Origin: a bacterium
GTDB taxonomy: Bacteria > Verrucomicrobiota > Verrucomicrobiia > Verrucomicrobiales > Akkermansiaceae
Length of the DNA stretch: 64,000 bases
Assembly: GCA_018222765.1 (NCBI GenBank)
Contig: JAAEZT010000007.1
Span: forward strand, 62,001-126,000
Direction: 5' to 3'
In this document: positions 44,946 to 54,347 of the stretch, one piece after another
How the letters are laid out: the number at the start of each line of letters is the position of its first letter
How positions within the stretch are numbered: position 1 is the first letter of the stretch
Program-made: the position numbers and the translations under genes
Notes under the pieces: generated by a model
Told to the model about the DNA's origin: nothing
Databases searched by the model: none
Seen by the model: the letters and a program-made list of their open reading frames with translations, nothing else

Positions 44946-46907
44946 CTAGAAGGTCGCGCCGATGGCGAAGTGGAAGGCTCCGGCGGGTTCTTCGTTATCC
45001 CGGGTGAGGGAGTAGCCGTACTCGAGACGGATGGGTCCGACAGGGAGGTCGAGGCGGATTCCCAGCCCGGCGGCAACTTCGATGTCAGCATCGAAGAGGC
45101 CGTCAGGGGCGGGAGAGAGGGCCCCGGCATCGATGAAGAGAACTCCTTGCACCGGGCCGGTGATCTTTCGGGTGTATTCGGCATTGGCGACCCACCAGGA
45201 GGTGCCACCGATAGGATCGTTTCCATACTTGGATCCGAGGTCTCGTTCGGTGAATGAGCGCACGGTATTGGCTCCACCGAGGAATTTACGAAGGTCGATG
45301 GGGAGGTTGGAGCTGTCCCCGGATGGTTTGATAAAACCGCCTCGAATGCCCAGGGCGTAGCGACTGTTTTCGCTCAGCTTTTTGTAGTAGCTAATTTCGG
45401 CTGTGGTTTCGAAGAAGGGGACGCTCTCATCTCCCAGGGAAATTCCGAGGGAGGTGTCCAGCTCTGCGAGCAGGCCTGTGGTGGTGAGAGTGGGATCGTC
45501 GCGATGGTCGTATCGTTGCCTGAATGACAGACGTGAGACACCGTAGTTCTTTTGACCGATAATATCGATAGGAATGTTGCTGCTAATATCGGAATACGAG
45601 TTGGAGAACCCCAGCGTGCCGGTGTAGTGATGCTCGGGAAGATCCCAGGAGAGCTCCATCGCGAAACCCGACTCCCACTTCGAATAAGCATCGTGGTCGC
45701 GGGTGAGGGTAAAGAGGCGTCGGTTAAATTGGAGATCGCGGTCGAGAAAGTAGGGATCGGTGAGTGAAAACTCGCCAAGGGCACCCAGCGAGGTGACTTC
45801 GATTCCGGCGTTAAGATTCCAGAGTCGGCCCCAGAGATTGCGGTCGTAGTAACGTGCTCCGAGGATGACTCCTTCGTATGATCCAAAACCAGCTGAGAAG
45901 GAAACTCCGCGAGCTTCGGCTTCCTTGAGGTGAAGAGTGAGATCGATTTCCTTGTTGGGGGTTTCGGCTTTTTCAAGGCGGGATTCGGCGAAGGCTCCGG
46001 TGGTAATAAGTTTTTTGATGGTTTTGCTGATTTGGTTTTCGTCGAAGGTGCTGCCAGCGATATTTTTGAAGCGAGAGCGAACGTGTGTTGGGAGCGTTTT
46101 GGCGATACCCTTGATGTCGAATGAGCGAACTTTGAAGCGGGTTCCGGGGGTGACTTTGAAGAAAAGTTGAAGAGTGGTGCCTTTGATTTCCCTGGCCATT
46201 TCGATTTCTAGGTCGGCGTATCCACGCATACGGTAGTGTTTGCTAACAGACCTATGAATTTTGATGATGGTCTCTGAATTTGCGGTGGTTCCTTTGACGT
46301 CGTGGAGCTTCCCAGTGAGATTGCTTCCCGGAGAAATAGACGACTCCAGTTTTGGGAGAGCGAGAAGATATATGGGGCCTTTGTTGACCGTAATGCGCAT
46401 CGGGATTTTTCCTTCGGCATCTCTGGGGAGCGGGGTGGCGACGGCTTTGGCAGCCCAGTGACCCCGTGAGGTGAGCAAGTCAATGACGCGGGAGGTTCCC
46501 GAGGAAACTGAGCCGGCAACAAAAGCGCGTTTTTTTCCATCGCCAGGAAAAGCGGCCTGGAATTGTTCAGCGATTTTCTTGATATCATCCGAGCCGACGA
46601 CCGAAACCGTGCCGAGGAACTTGGGCGGGCCTTCGTTGACGGTGAGCAGGATTTTGTCGCCGCCGGGAAGTGACCATTCGACGAGCGCTTCCGGCAGGCC
46701 GTGGGTGTGGAGATAGCTTTTTACAAGGAAGGCGGCATCATCGGCACGTTGCGGAGTGGGATCGCGTTTTTGGATGTATTCCAACCGTCCCGCGATTGTT
46801 TCGAGGAGGATTTTTTCGGAGTAAGATCGCAGCCCCACGATATCGATGTCTGCCGCCTGGGCGAGGGCGGAGAGTGCGAAGAAGAGGCTGGTGAGGAGAC
46901 GACGCAT
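44946..46907 (-). CDS. tamA: TamA/BamA-family outer-membrane protein
   Basis: 653 residues with a signal peptide (MRRLLTSLFFALSALAQA). Residues 20-330 hold POTRA-like repeats (GTVSVVGSDDIKKIAEQFQA, TRFKVRSFDIKGIAKTLP, ISKTIKKLITTGAFAESRLE). The rest is a 16-strand-type barrel of the Omp85 surface antigen family (GVSFSAGFGSYEGVILGARY, RKFLGGANTVRSFTERDLGS containing the conserved VRSF motif) that ends in Phe (FHFAIGATF), as outer-membrane barrels do. The start lies immediately beside the stop of the tamB-like gene, so the two form a TamAB pair for outer-membrane protein or lipid trafficking. Confidence 0.85.
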   Translation of the reverse strand: MRRLLTSLFFALSALAQAADIDIVGLRSYSEKILLETIAGRLEYIQKRDPTPQRADDAAFLVKSYLHTHGLPEALVEWSLPGGDKILLTVNEGPPKFLGTVSVVGSDDIKKIAEQFQAAFPGDGKKRAFVAGSVSSGTSRVIDLLTSRGHWAAKAVATPLPRDAEGKIPMRITVNKGPIYLLALPKLESSISPGSNLTGKLHDVKGTTANSETIIKIHRSVSKHYRMRGYADLEIEMAREIKGTTLQLFFKVTPGTRFKVRSFDIKGIAKTLPTHVRSRFKNIAGSTFDENQISKTIKKLITTGAFAESRLEKAETPNKEIDLTLHLKEAEARGVSFSAGFGSYEGVILGARYYDRNLWGRLWNLNAGIEVTSLGALGEFSLTDPYFLDRDLQFNRRLFTLTRDHDAYSKWESGFAMELSWDLPEHHYTGTLGFSNSYSDISSNIPIDIIGQKNYGVSRLSFRQRYDHRDDPTLTTTGLLAELDTSLGISLGDESVPFFETTAEISYYKKLSENSRYALGIRGGFIKPSGDSSNLPIDLRKFLGGANTVRSFTERDLGSKYGNDPIGGTSWWVANAEYTRKITGPVQGVLFIDAGALSPAPDGLFDADIEVAAGLGIRLDLPVGPIRLEYGYSLTRDNEEPAGAFHFAIGATF

Positions 46908-49900
46908 TTATCGGAATCGGATGGAGAAGACGACGAGGGCCCGGGTTTGTCCTTGTTCGTCGATTTGCGTAGTGAAGTCCCATTGGTCGTCGATTTCCAG
47001 GGTGGCCGACGAGAATTTGCGACCGGTGAATTGGTTGGCGTCGCCAAGGGAGAGTTCGATTTGGTCGGAGTTTTTGAGAAGGCGTTGCAGGACACTCTTG
47101 TCCTTGTTGCCGTAGCGGCGGCGAAGCCCTTCGAGGAGGTATTGCAGAGCCTTTTGCGAGGCAATCTCACGGTCTTCAAGGGCTGCCGAGGGGGAACCGG
47201 TGGCGATGAGGAGCATGATTTCGCTTTCCGGGAGCGGGGGATTGGAACTCAGGGTGAGGTTGGGGTTTTGCACCGGTCCGGAGAGGAAGGCCTGCACGGT
47301 GTATTGTGAAACTTTGGAAGTCCCGCGCAGGCTAATGATGGGATTGTCATAGTCGTTGGGTTGCAGGGTGACCACGGCGGTAGTGACTTCGAGATCGCTG
47401 AAAGGGAGGTCTGCGACAAGCTTGTTGGTGACGATGGTGCCGGATGGGCGGGGCGCGCCAATGGTCCCAAGAATGCGTGCGTTGGCGGTGAGGTCACCTT
47501 TGGCGAGGTTGCCTCTGATGAGTATGGGGTCGGCGGTGGTGACGGTGATGTTGAGGGGCCAATTTCCGTAGGGGGCGGGGACAAGAAGGGATGAGCCCTT
47601 TAATTTCGAGCTGGAAGAAAAGGTGGGCAGATTGGGTCGGGGGATATCGGGGGTGGTGGGAACGCCGAAGGGTAGGATTTCGACGTCCTTGTAGATGAGG
47701 CTCTCGGCAAGGGCGAGGGTACCGGAGAGAGTGGCCTTTGAGAGGGCGCCACGGAGATTGAGGTCGGGATGGCCGCGAAAGGTATAGTCGGCATTGCGAG
47801 TGAGAAGGACGTGTTTTCCCTTGAGGGAAAGATCGAAAACCGGTTCATCTCCGGCGAGTTCGATTTTCCCGCCGAGGTTCAAGGTTCCTCCGGCTACCAT
47901 GAACAAGGAGGGCTCGATCGTGATGGTTTTTCCTTTGGCGGTAACGCGGAGTCTGGAGTCGCGGAAGTCGGCGATGGGCGCGTCTGAGAGGATCATCCGA
48001 TTGATCGAGGCCGTTAGTTCGCCTGAGTAGTTTGGCTTGGCAAGGGTGCCTGAAATGGTGGCGTTTGTTTTGAGATCTCCGGATATGGAACGAATGGAGG
48101 GAACGAAAGGTTTGATGCGATTGAGATCAAACTTGGTCGATTTGATATTGAGATTGATGGTGGCATCGCCCGGGCTTTCTTCGCGCTTCAGCCAGACGGC
48201 GGGGAGGAAGGCAAGGTCTCCCTTGATGTCGAGAAGGGGGCCTCCGGGTTCGCGGGCATTGCCTTTGAGGATAAGTTGCTGGTTTTCGGTTTTAAAGGAG
48301 GTGCGGAGATCGACCGGAGGGAGTTTAGGTTGGTCGTTTTGGTGGAAATCGATGAGAGAGGCCGTTCCTTTAATCCGTGGTTTCTGGGGAGTGCCGGAAA
48401 GGTTTAGGCTGGCTTCGACCACACCTTTGAGGGTTTTGGGAATGGGGGCGAACTTGCGAAGGCGCTCAAAGGAGAGCGGTTGGGAGTCGAGTTTAAATTC
48501 GAAAGGCGTGTCGTTTTGAAGAACATCATCGAGCGACTTGAGATTGAGCGGAGCGGGAAGTTTTCCGGATGCCTTGAGCAAGGTGTTACCGGATTCGATC
48601 AGATTGAGAGAGTTGACAGTGAGGAAATCATCCTGCCATGAGAGGGCTCCTTCGAGGTGTCCTTCGGGGGTGAAGACTTGAATGTTGTTTAAGGTGACGG
48701 ACTTGGGCCAATCCCAGGATCCGGTCGCAGTGGTGACGATCTGGGGTTCTTTGAGATTGGCCTGCTGGAGGTCGATAGTTCCCTGGTGGGCTTCATTTGG
48801 GAGGTCTCCTTTCGCAGTGAGGTTGAGGGCCAGAGGTCCGGTGAGGGTTTCGTGAATGACTTCGCCGTTTTGAATTTCACCATGGAGCTTGGCGGAGTAG
48901 GTAGAGGACTGAAGATCGTAGTTGGCCTCAAGTTGAATTTCTTCCAGTGCAACGGCATCCAGAGAGACTTTTTGGTTGGCGAATTTCAATTGCCCCGAAG
49001 TCTCGGGCATCTTTGGGTAGGTGAGGTTGAAGGAGAGCAGGGCGGTGCTTTCGAGGATTTCCTCGTTGAGGAAAACCGAGCCCTCAGCGGTGAGCTGATC
49101 GTGATAGTTGAGTTCGATCTCGGTTTCATGCCCAAAGATTTCGAATCGATTTTCTCCGGAAGCGTTTAGTGAGATTTTGTGGTCCTTATAGATGGTGTCG
49201 AGCTCGACGCGAACTTGTTGGTCCTTGAGTGAGCCATTGAGGTTGATGGATTGAATGAGCCGCTCCTGCCATTGGATCATCGTGCCAGTCAGGTTGATTT
49301 CGTTTTGAGTAAGCGAGAGCTTGGAAAGAGTTCCACCTACGGGGAGTTCGGGGTCGTAAAGTGAAGCGGCTTCCTTGAGGTCGAGAGAGGGTGAGTTGAG
49401 CGCGAGCGAGAATTCGGTTTTGAGATTCGATGACGCTGAAAGGAGGGATCCGGCGAGTTCCATCCTGGTGGTGATTCCGTCATCGATTTTATAAGCAAGG
49501 TCGCGCAAGCCGAGGGCCTTGAGGATTTGGAGTTGGTCGACGGAAATGGACTCGTTGTTCCAGGTGATAGTGCTCGATTGATTGCAGGCGGTGCGCCCCA
49601 GATGGTCGGTGATGCTGAGATCTTCGAAGCGATAGTGTTGTTCCCCTGGAGAATGTTTGAGGGCGGCAAGAGCGAGGCCAAAATCCATTTCGGCGGCTTT
49701 CGCTTTGAAATCCATTCGGGTGATGGTGATTTTGGCTGGCTCCAGAAATTCGCGAGCGAGGTTGAGGGTTTCGGAGAGGGGGGCGGGACCCTCGGCCGGG
49801 GATGAGGAGGCTTCCGGAGATGATGGCCTCGGAGCGTCGAAATCGAGATAGACGACGAGATTCGTGATCTCGATATCCTCGAGTTCTTTCGAGAGCAGTG

Positions 49901-50192
49901 ATGAGGGAGACCAGGAGAGGGCGATCTTGGACGCTTCGGCTTTCTGAATGAGTCCGTCGCTTGTCAGGGTGATGTTTTCGAGGGAAAGGCCACCGAGGAG
50001 GGATCCGGAAAGGGTGAAGTCACCGGAGAGGTTTTGTTTCTTGAGTTGGTCGGCGAGGGTCGTTTCAACGACCCATCGGGCGCCGGGGCCATTGGCCCAA
50101 ATTCCAGAGGCAATCAAGAGCACAAGAAGCCCCCCAAAACGCTTCTTCCAACGATGGCGTGGTTTGGGTTGGGGTTCTAATTTTTCGGGCAT
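46908..50192 (-). CDS. tamB: TamB-family translocation and assembly module protein
   Basis: 1094 residues. A positively charged N-terminus and one membrane anchor (FGGLLVLLIASGIWANG) are followed by long beta-helical AsmA/TamB repeats and the C-terminal DUF490 domain (GTIVTNKLVADLPFSDLEVT, NPPLPESEIMLLIATGSP, LLKNSDQIELSLGDANQFTG). The last residues (ALVVFSIRFR) fit the TamB end. TamB spans the periplasm and works with TamA, possibly moving phospholipids. The tamB-first order and zero-base spacing are shown by the sequence. Confidence 0.88.
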   Translation of the reverse strand: MPEKLEPQPKPRHRWKKRFGGLLVLLIASGIWANGPGARWVVETTLADQLKKQNLSGDFTLSGSLLGGLSLENITLTSDGLIQKAEASKIALSWSPSSLLSKELEDIEITNLVVYLDFDAPRPSSPEASSSPAEGPAPLSETLNLAREFLEPAKITITRMDFKAKAAEMDFGLALAALKHSPGEQHYRFEDLSITDHLGRTACNQSSTITWNNESISVDQLQILKALGLRDLAYKIDDGITTRMELAGSLLSASSNLKTEFSLALNSPSLDLKEAASLYDPELPVGGTLSKLSLTQNEINLTGTMIQWQERLIQSINLNGSLKDQQVRVELDTIYKDHKISLNASGENRFEIFGHETEIELNYHDQLTAEGSVFLNEEILESTALLSFNLTYPKMPETSGQLKFANQKVSLDAVALEEIQLEANYDLQSSTYSAKLHGEIQNGEVIHETLTGPLALNLTAKGDLPNEAHQGTIDLQQANLKEPQIVTTATGSWDWPKSVTLNNIQVFTPEGHLEGALSWQDDFLTVNSLNLIESGNTLLKASGKLPAPLNLKSLDDVLQNDTPFEFKLDSQPLSFERLRKFAPIPKTLKGVVEASLNLSGTPQKPRIKGTASLIDFHQNDQPKLPPVDLRTSFKTENQQLILKGNAREPGGPLLDIKGDLAFLPAVWLKREESPGDATINLNIKSTKFDLNRIKPFVPSIRSISGDLKTNATISGTLAKPNYSGELTASINRMILSDAPIADFRDSRLRVTAKGKTITIEPSLFMVAGGTLNLGGKIELAGDEPVFDLSLKGKHVLLTRNADYTFRGHPDLNLRGALSKATLSGTLALAESLIYKDVEILPFGVPTTPDIPRPNLPTFSSSSKLKGSSLLVPAPYGNWPLNITVTTADPILIRGNLAKGDLTANARILGTIGAPRPSGTIVTNKLVADLPFSDLEVTTAVVTLQPNDYDNPIISLRGTSKVSQYTVQAFLSGPVQNPNLTLSSNPPLPESEIMLLIATGSPSAALEDREIASQKALQYLLEGLRRRYGNKDKSVLQRLLKNSDQIELSLGDANQFTGRKFSSATLEIDDQWDFTTQIDEQGQTRALVVFSIRFR

Positions 50193-50216
50193 CGCTCGGC
50201 TGTCGTCACTCTGACG

Positions 50217-50243
50217 AAAATTCGGGACATTTTATTGTCCGAA
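50217..50243 (-). terminator. hairpin with T-run after the second DUF6807 gene
   Basis: On the minus strand TTCGGACA (50243-50236) pairs with TGTCCCGAA (50229-50221, one bulged base), followed by TTTT (50220-50217). It lies 46 bases past the DUF6807 stop and before the tamB start. Confidence 0.55.
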
Positions 50244-50288
50244 TCGGTCTAAATAGCGAGTGACATTTCTCCAGCGATCCCGAGAGCG

Positions 50289-51194
50289 TTAATTCGCAAA
50301 TATTTGGTAGGATTTTGCGACGGCTTCTCTGTCGAATTTGCCACTTTCCAGAAGAATCCCGTAGCGCTGGGTAAGGGTCTTTCCTTTCTTCAGGTTGTAG
50401 TCACCCGATTCCTTTTCGCCGAAATCTTTTTTGCCGAAGGGATTGGCTGCGATGAGTCCGTATGTGCGGGCGTGCCACCAGGTTGGGTGACGGAGGTTTT
50501 TGGGGTGGTCCATCATGGTGATGACGGTGGCCTGGCCTTTGGAGTCGGGTCCGTGAACCGAAACCCACTTGGCGCGCTTGCCCCAGACCTTCCCGTCAAT
50601 TTGGCCCTCGGAGTTGGCGAGCTGTCCCTTGGCGACATTTCCCTTGTGGCGGAGAGTGGGCGCAATACGGAGTGCGAAAGAGCCTTCCTTGGTGTCGGCA
50701 AACTTGGTGTCGATTTCGGCGGTGATCTGGCTATTCACCACAATTGAGAGGGCTTTTTCGCTGAGCTTTTCAAATTGGTAGGTCCGCTTTTCCTTGAGGA
50801 TGATTTTGTCCTTGTGGGTCCAGTGGAGATTGGCGGTGAAGGTGCCGCCTCTGACGTTCTCGAACGATTGGTGCTGGATCTTGGAGTTGTGTTTCGGGTC
50901 GTGCCAGAAATCGTGACCGTTAACATTTCCGTGGGTGAACCAGAAGGAACGGTGGTGCGGGTGGTCGCTCTGTTCGCCTGCGACGTCTTTGACCATGGGG
51001 AAGCTGCGGGTGAGCCCGGTTCCGCCGGGGCCGACGAGTGGGTAGAGGTAGGGAACCGAGCTATCGGTACGATATTCGGTGATCAGTTTGTTACCGTCGA
51101 AGATTTTTAGGGAACTGTCGGTTTTTTCCGAACGAAGTTCAGCGGTGGAAATCCCGGTCAGGGCCGCGGAAAGGAGGAAAACGAGTGGTTTCAT
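50289..51194 (-). CDS. exported DUF6807 (PmoA-like) protein, second copy
   Basis: 301 residues from the ATG at 51194, which begins a signal peptide (MKPLVFLLSAALTGISTA); a longer upstream leader is implausible. DUF6807 blocks: PYLYPLVGPGGTGLTRSFPM, GEQSDHPHHRSFWFTHGNVN (paired histidines), WTHKDKIILKEKRTYQFEKL, MMDHPKNLRHPTWWHARTYG and GLIAANPFGKKDFGEKES. It is a distant paralogue of the gene at 27972-28868. The function is unknown; histidine clusters suggest metal or carbohydrate binding. It appears to be transcribed alone and ends at a hairpin. Confidence 0.82.
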   Translation of the reverse strand: MKPLVFLLSAALTGISTAELRSEKTDSSLKIFDGNKLITEYRTDSSVPYLYPLVGPGGTGLTRSFPMVKDVAGEQSDHPHHRSFWFTHGNVNGHDFWHDPKHNSKIQHQSFENVRGGTFTANLHWTHKDKIILKEKRTYQFEKLSEKALSIVVNSQITAEIDTKFADTKEGSFALRIAPTLRHKGNVAKGQLANSEGQIDGKVWGKRAKWVSVHGPDSKGQATVITMMDHPKNLRHPTWWHARTYGLIAANPFGKKDFGEKESGDYNLKKGKTLTQRYGILLESGKFDREAVAKSYQIFAN

Positions 51195-51294
51195 GGGTTT
51201 ATTAGTTATCGGGATTGTGCTTCGGATAAAAGAACGGATGTTGAGGGAATAAAATTGCGGCCATTTGCTCTTAATGAGCATAACAGGGGAAAGG

Positions 51295-51434
51295 ATGGAA
51301 GAATTTGCAAATCTCGTCGATCAGTTTTATCGAGCGCTTTACCGCTTTGGGGATTGCTAGCGAAAGACTCCGACCGGGCCTCGGATCTGGCGCAGCAGAC
51401 CTTTGTGATTTGGGCTCAGAAGGGCCACCAACTC
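51295..51434 (+). pseudogene. frameshifted N-terminal remnant of an ECF sigma factor
   Basis: From ATG 51295, with GGGGAAAGG just before it, the frame reads MEEFANLVDQFYRALYRFG and hits TAG at 51358. Shifting by one base at about 51351 gives LLAKDSDRASDLAQQTFVIW followed by AQKGHQL. Joined, this matches region 2 of ECF sigma factors (pattern YRALYRFALSLAKxxxDASDLxQQTFxxWxxKGHQL) with correct spacing if one base was lost. Similarity stops at 51434, so regions 3 and 4 are gone. A dead gene stub. Confidence 0.75.
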
Positions 51435-51461
51435 TCTCCCGGAGCCTTAAGGATCGAGCAT

Positions 51462-51484
51462 AGCAGAGACTCCTTGCCTCTGCT
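51462..51484. repeat. 7-base inverted repeat between two gene remnants
   Basis: AGCAGAG (51462-51468) and CTCTGCT (51478-51484) are perfect complements around nine bases. It lies exactly between the ends of the convergent ECF sigma and symporter stubs and may mark the junction of a rearrangement. The whole gap 51195-51647 otherwise holds only those stubs. Confidence 0.4.
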
Positions 51485-51491
51485 GCGGGTG

Positions 51492-51641
51492 GTTGATGAC
51501 TAGGAAACACCAGCGCATGTCGCGCCCGGCGAGGAAATAGTTTTCCGCATTGTCGGCGGTTTTTCGAGCGGCCCATCACCCGATCCCCATGCAAATGAGG
51601 AGGGGGGCGGCGATGATGATCCAGTCTGCGGTATCGATCAT
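51492..51641 (-). pseudogene. N-terminal remnant of a sodium:solute symporter
   Basis: From ATG 51641 the minus strand reads MIDTADWIIIAAPLLICMGI, G, an in-frame TGA at 51578, then WAARKTADNAENYFLAGRDM and RWCFLVIN. This is the first membrane helix and the conserved WxxRKTxxxxxYFLAGRxMxW loop of SSS-family transporters. The stop falls in the first helix, and similarity ends after about 50 codons of a protein normally over 450. It is a dead stub, convergent with the ECF sigma remnant. Confidence 0.78.
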
Positions 51642-51647
51642 AGTGAC

Positions 51648-52460
51648 TTAGTTTTTTGGAATGTCCCAAGCGGTGAGCCATTGGTGGGATTGTTTTATGA
51701 AACCCCGGGAGAGAAGGGTCTTTTCGATGTCAGGAAAGTGAGCCGCGCCATAGAAGATCCCGATCTGTTTTGAGCCCCTCTCGATTTCCTGATCGAGGAC
51801 GTTGAAGCATTTTTTGTTTCGGTCGTTGATGATGACGGATTGCTCGTCGAGAGCGCCCATTTGTTCATCTCCCTTGTCCAGAGAGTGGACGACTTCGAGC
51901 TTTGCAGCGTTGGAGTTTCCGGAGAGAAGGGTTTGCAGGAGTTTTTCGGGAGAGAGTTGAGCTTGTTCTTCGGCCCCTTCCGCAGCCTTCATCGCGAAGG
52001 AAAGGGTGGTCTCGCCGCGTTCTTCCTGAAGCTTTTCGAATTCCTTCAAAGTGAAATCGGCGTGAACAAAGTTTTTAGCGGTATAATCGATTTCCTTCTT
52101 TTGCTCCGAGAGATTGAGGAAATGAGCGACCATGGCGTAGGTTTTTGCCATGGTGGAAGTGTCGACGACTTCATCTTTGGCGGCGTCCTTTTGGATTTTG
52201 GTCATGTTTTCGCCTCCGATCATTTCAAAGAGGAGCTTGTCTTGCTTTTTGAAGTGGGCGTTGAGTTTTTCGAAGTAGGCCTTGTCGGCGATGTGAACCG
52301 CTCCGATGAGACTCACGGAGAGGTCGTCTTTTTGATAGGTGGTGATGCCAGTCTGCAGACGGGTGGCCTTTTCGTCCTCATCGACCCGAATGAAGTCGGT
52401 AGCCTTCTCGGCTTGGGTATTGAGGCTGAGGGCGCAAAGAAAGGCCGGAATCCATTTCAT
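51648..52460 (-). CDS. exported TraB/GumN-like protein
   Basis: 270 residues from the ATG at 52460, chosen because it begins a signal peptide (MKWIPAFLCALSLNTQA). Family features: LSVSLIGAVHIADKAYFEKL (strand with GxVH motif), KQDKLLFEMIG with the conserved Glu, and KQIGIFYGAAHFPDIEKTLL with the second GxxH motif near the end. This Gly-His/Glu/Gly-His pattern belongs to the TraB/PrgY/GumN and ChaN-like group, thought to be metal-dependent hydrolases, some with proteolytic activity. The substrate is unknown. It is divergent from ispG with about 105 bases between starts. Confidence 0.72.
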   Translation of the reverse strand: MKWIPAFLCALSLNTQAEKATDFIRVDEDEKATRLQTGITTYQKDDLSVSLIGAVHIADKAYFEKLNAHFKKQDKLLFEMIGGENMTKIQKDAAKDEVVDTSTMAKTYAMVAHFLNLSEQKKEIDYTAKNFVHADFTLKEFEKLQEERGETTLSFAMKAAEGAEEQAQLSPEKLLQTLLSGNSNAAKLEVVHSLDKGDEQMGALDEQSVIINDRNKKCFNVLDQEIERGSKQIGIFYGAAHFPDIEKTLLSRGFIKQSHQWLTAWDIPKN

Positions 52461-52565
52461 CCCGAAATGCTGGGATAATTGCTGATTTGGAGCAATCCCC
52501 GAAATTCCGGCAATGGCTGGCGTTGCGGTCGATCCGATTTTGGCGTAGGACTGGCGGTAGAGCAA

Positions 52566-54341
52566 ATGTCTGGCGAATTACGATACTGTGAGGATCTTTT
52601 TAACTACTCGCGACGGGAGTCGAGAGAAGTGACGGTGGGGAATGTAAAAATGGGGGCCGGGCATCCGGTGGTGGTGCAGTCGATGATTACTTCCGATACC
52701 CGCGACACCGAGGCCTGTGTTGCTGAGGTGCTGCAGCTGGCTGAGGCCGGATGCCAGATCGTGCGGATCACGGCGCAGACCCGCAAATATGCCGAGAACC
52801 TCGAAAATATCCGCGATGGAGTGCGGGCGGCGGGTTGCGAGGTGCCTTTGGTGGCCGATATTCATTTCAAACCCGACGCTGCCTTCGAGGCCGCCAAGTG
52901 GGTGGAAAAAGTTCGGGTGAATCCGGGAAACTACGCGGATAAGAAGAAATTTGAGATTCGCGAATACACCGACGAGCAATACGAGGAGGAGCTGGGACGT
53001 ATTCGCGGGGAGTTTGCGCCGCTGGTGCAGCTTTGTCAGGAGCTCGGCCGGGCCATTCGCATCGGCACGAATCACGGAAGCTTGAGCGACCGGATCATGA
53101 ACCGCTATGGCGATACTCCGCTTGGAATGGTCGAGAGTGCGTTGGAATTCGCCCGCATTGCCCGCGACGAGGGCTTTCACAACTTCGTTTTCTCGATGAA
53201 GGCTTCGAATCCGAAGGTGATGATCGAAGCTTATCGTCTTTTGGTTGCTCGTCTGGCCGAGGAGGGACCGGATTGGAATTACCCGCTTCATCTTGGCGTG
53301 ACCGAGGCCGGTGACGGAGAAGATGGGCGCATAAAAAGCGCGATTGGAATTGGCAGTCTCCTGGCCGACGGAATCGGAGACACTATTCGAGTGAGCCTCA
53401 CCGAAGATGCGCTACACGAAATTCCCGTAGCGCAGGCATTGGTGAAAACGATTAATCAGTTTTCCGGAGCGAAAGTTGAGGATCAGGTCATGCCGAGTTG
53501 GAATCCTTTTGAATACGAACGTCGTCACTCCGAAGTGATGGAGGTCGGAGGGCACGCTCTCGGTGGAACCGATTTGGCGCGGGTGTTCACCTCGCAAGAA
53601 AAGTGGGATGCAGTTTCTCACAAGATTGAGCAGATGGGAGATTTTAAGCCCGAGATCGTCTTGGAAGATTCTGGAGTGATCGCCCTCGACCCACGGGATA
53701 CGGCTGCGATTTCTGAGGTGAATCAATCTTCCGCTGCCAAACTGGTCACAGTGGCTGACGGCCTGAATCTTGCGGCGATTGCGGCCTTCCGCCTGTTAGC
53801 ATCCAAGCTCGATGCGCGACATCCAATCCTACTGAAAGACACGCTCCATCCAAAAGGCGGGCAAAATTTTCAGCAAAACCTACTTCAGTCATCGATCACG
53901 ATTGGTTCGTTGATCTGCGATGGCATTGGGGATGCCATCATCGTGCAGAGCGAGGAAGCACCAGGACAGTCGCTCCGACTCTCCTATAATGTTCTCCAAG
54001 CGGCCGGCGCACGGATTTTCAAGACAGACTATGTGGCCTGCCCAAGTTGTGGACGAACTTTGTTTAATCTCCAGGAAACGACGCAAAAGATTCGCGAAGC
54101 GACCGGCCATCTCAAGGGTGTGCGCATCGCAGTGATGGGATGCATTGTGAATGGACCGGGAGAAATGGCGGATGCGGATTTCGGATATGTCGGTGGCGCG
54201 CCGGGAAAAATTAATCTCTATGTCGGAAAGCAGGCCGTGAAATTCAATATCCCGGAGGGAGAGGCGGTGGAGCGCCTGCAGGATTTGATTCGGGAGCACG
54301 GTCGGTGGGTCGAGGCTCCCGAACAAGCAGTGGAAGTGTAG
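52566..54341 (+). CDS. ispG: (E)-4-hydroxy-3-methylbut-2-enyl diphosphate synthase, long form
   Basis: 591 residues from ATG 52566; a longer in-frame opening from 52479 would overlap the divergent promoter. The N-terminal TIM barrel is clear (TVGNVKMGAGHPVVVQSMIT, VPLVADIHFKPDAAFEAAKW, VRVNPGNYADKKKFE). The C-terminal 4Fe-4S part has VACPSCGRTLFN near residue 490, VMGCIVNGPGEMADADFGYV and GGAPGKINLYVGK, giving three Cys ligands and the catalytic Glu. The roughly 200 extra residues between them are the insert domain of the long IspG found in plants, Chlamydia and Bacteroidetes. The enzyme makes HMBPP in the MEP isoprenoid pathway. Confidence 0.93.
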   Translation: MSGELRYCEDLFNYSRRESREVTVGNVKMGAGHPVVVQSMITSDTRDTEACVAEVLQLAEAGCQIVRITAQTRKYAENLENIRDGVRAAGCEVPLVADIHFKPDAAFEAAKWVEKVRVNPGNYADKKKFEIREYTDEQYEEELGRIRGEFAPLVQLCQELGRAIRIGTNHGSLSDRIMNRYGDTPLGMVESALEFARIARDEGFHNFVFSMKASNPKVMIEAYRLLVARLAEEGPDWNYPLHLGVTEAGDGEDGRIKSAIGIGSLLADGIGDTIRVSLTEDALHEIPVAQALVKTINQFSGAKVEDQVMPSWNPFEYERRHSEVMEVGGHALGGTDLARVFTSQEKWDAVSHKIEQMGDFKPEIVLEDSGVIALDPRDTAAISEVNQSSAAKLVTVADGLNLAAIAAFRLLASKLDARHPILLKDTLHPKGGQNFQQNLLQSSITIGSLICDGIGDAIIVQSEEAPGQSLRLSYNVLQAAGARIFKTDYVACPSCGRTLFNLQETTQKIREATGHLKGVRIAVMGCIVNGPGEMADADFGYVGGAPGKINLYVGKQAVKFNIPEGEAVERLQDLIREHGRWVEAPEQAVEV

Positions 54342-54347
54342 CGGGCG

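Noticed and set aside
51271-51681. 136-codon minus-strand open frame in the dead-gene gap
   Set aside because: Its frame does not carry the symporter similarity, which lies in another frame of the same strand; translation is Arg/His-rich with no motif.
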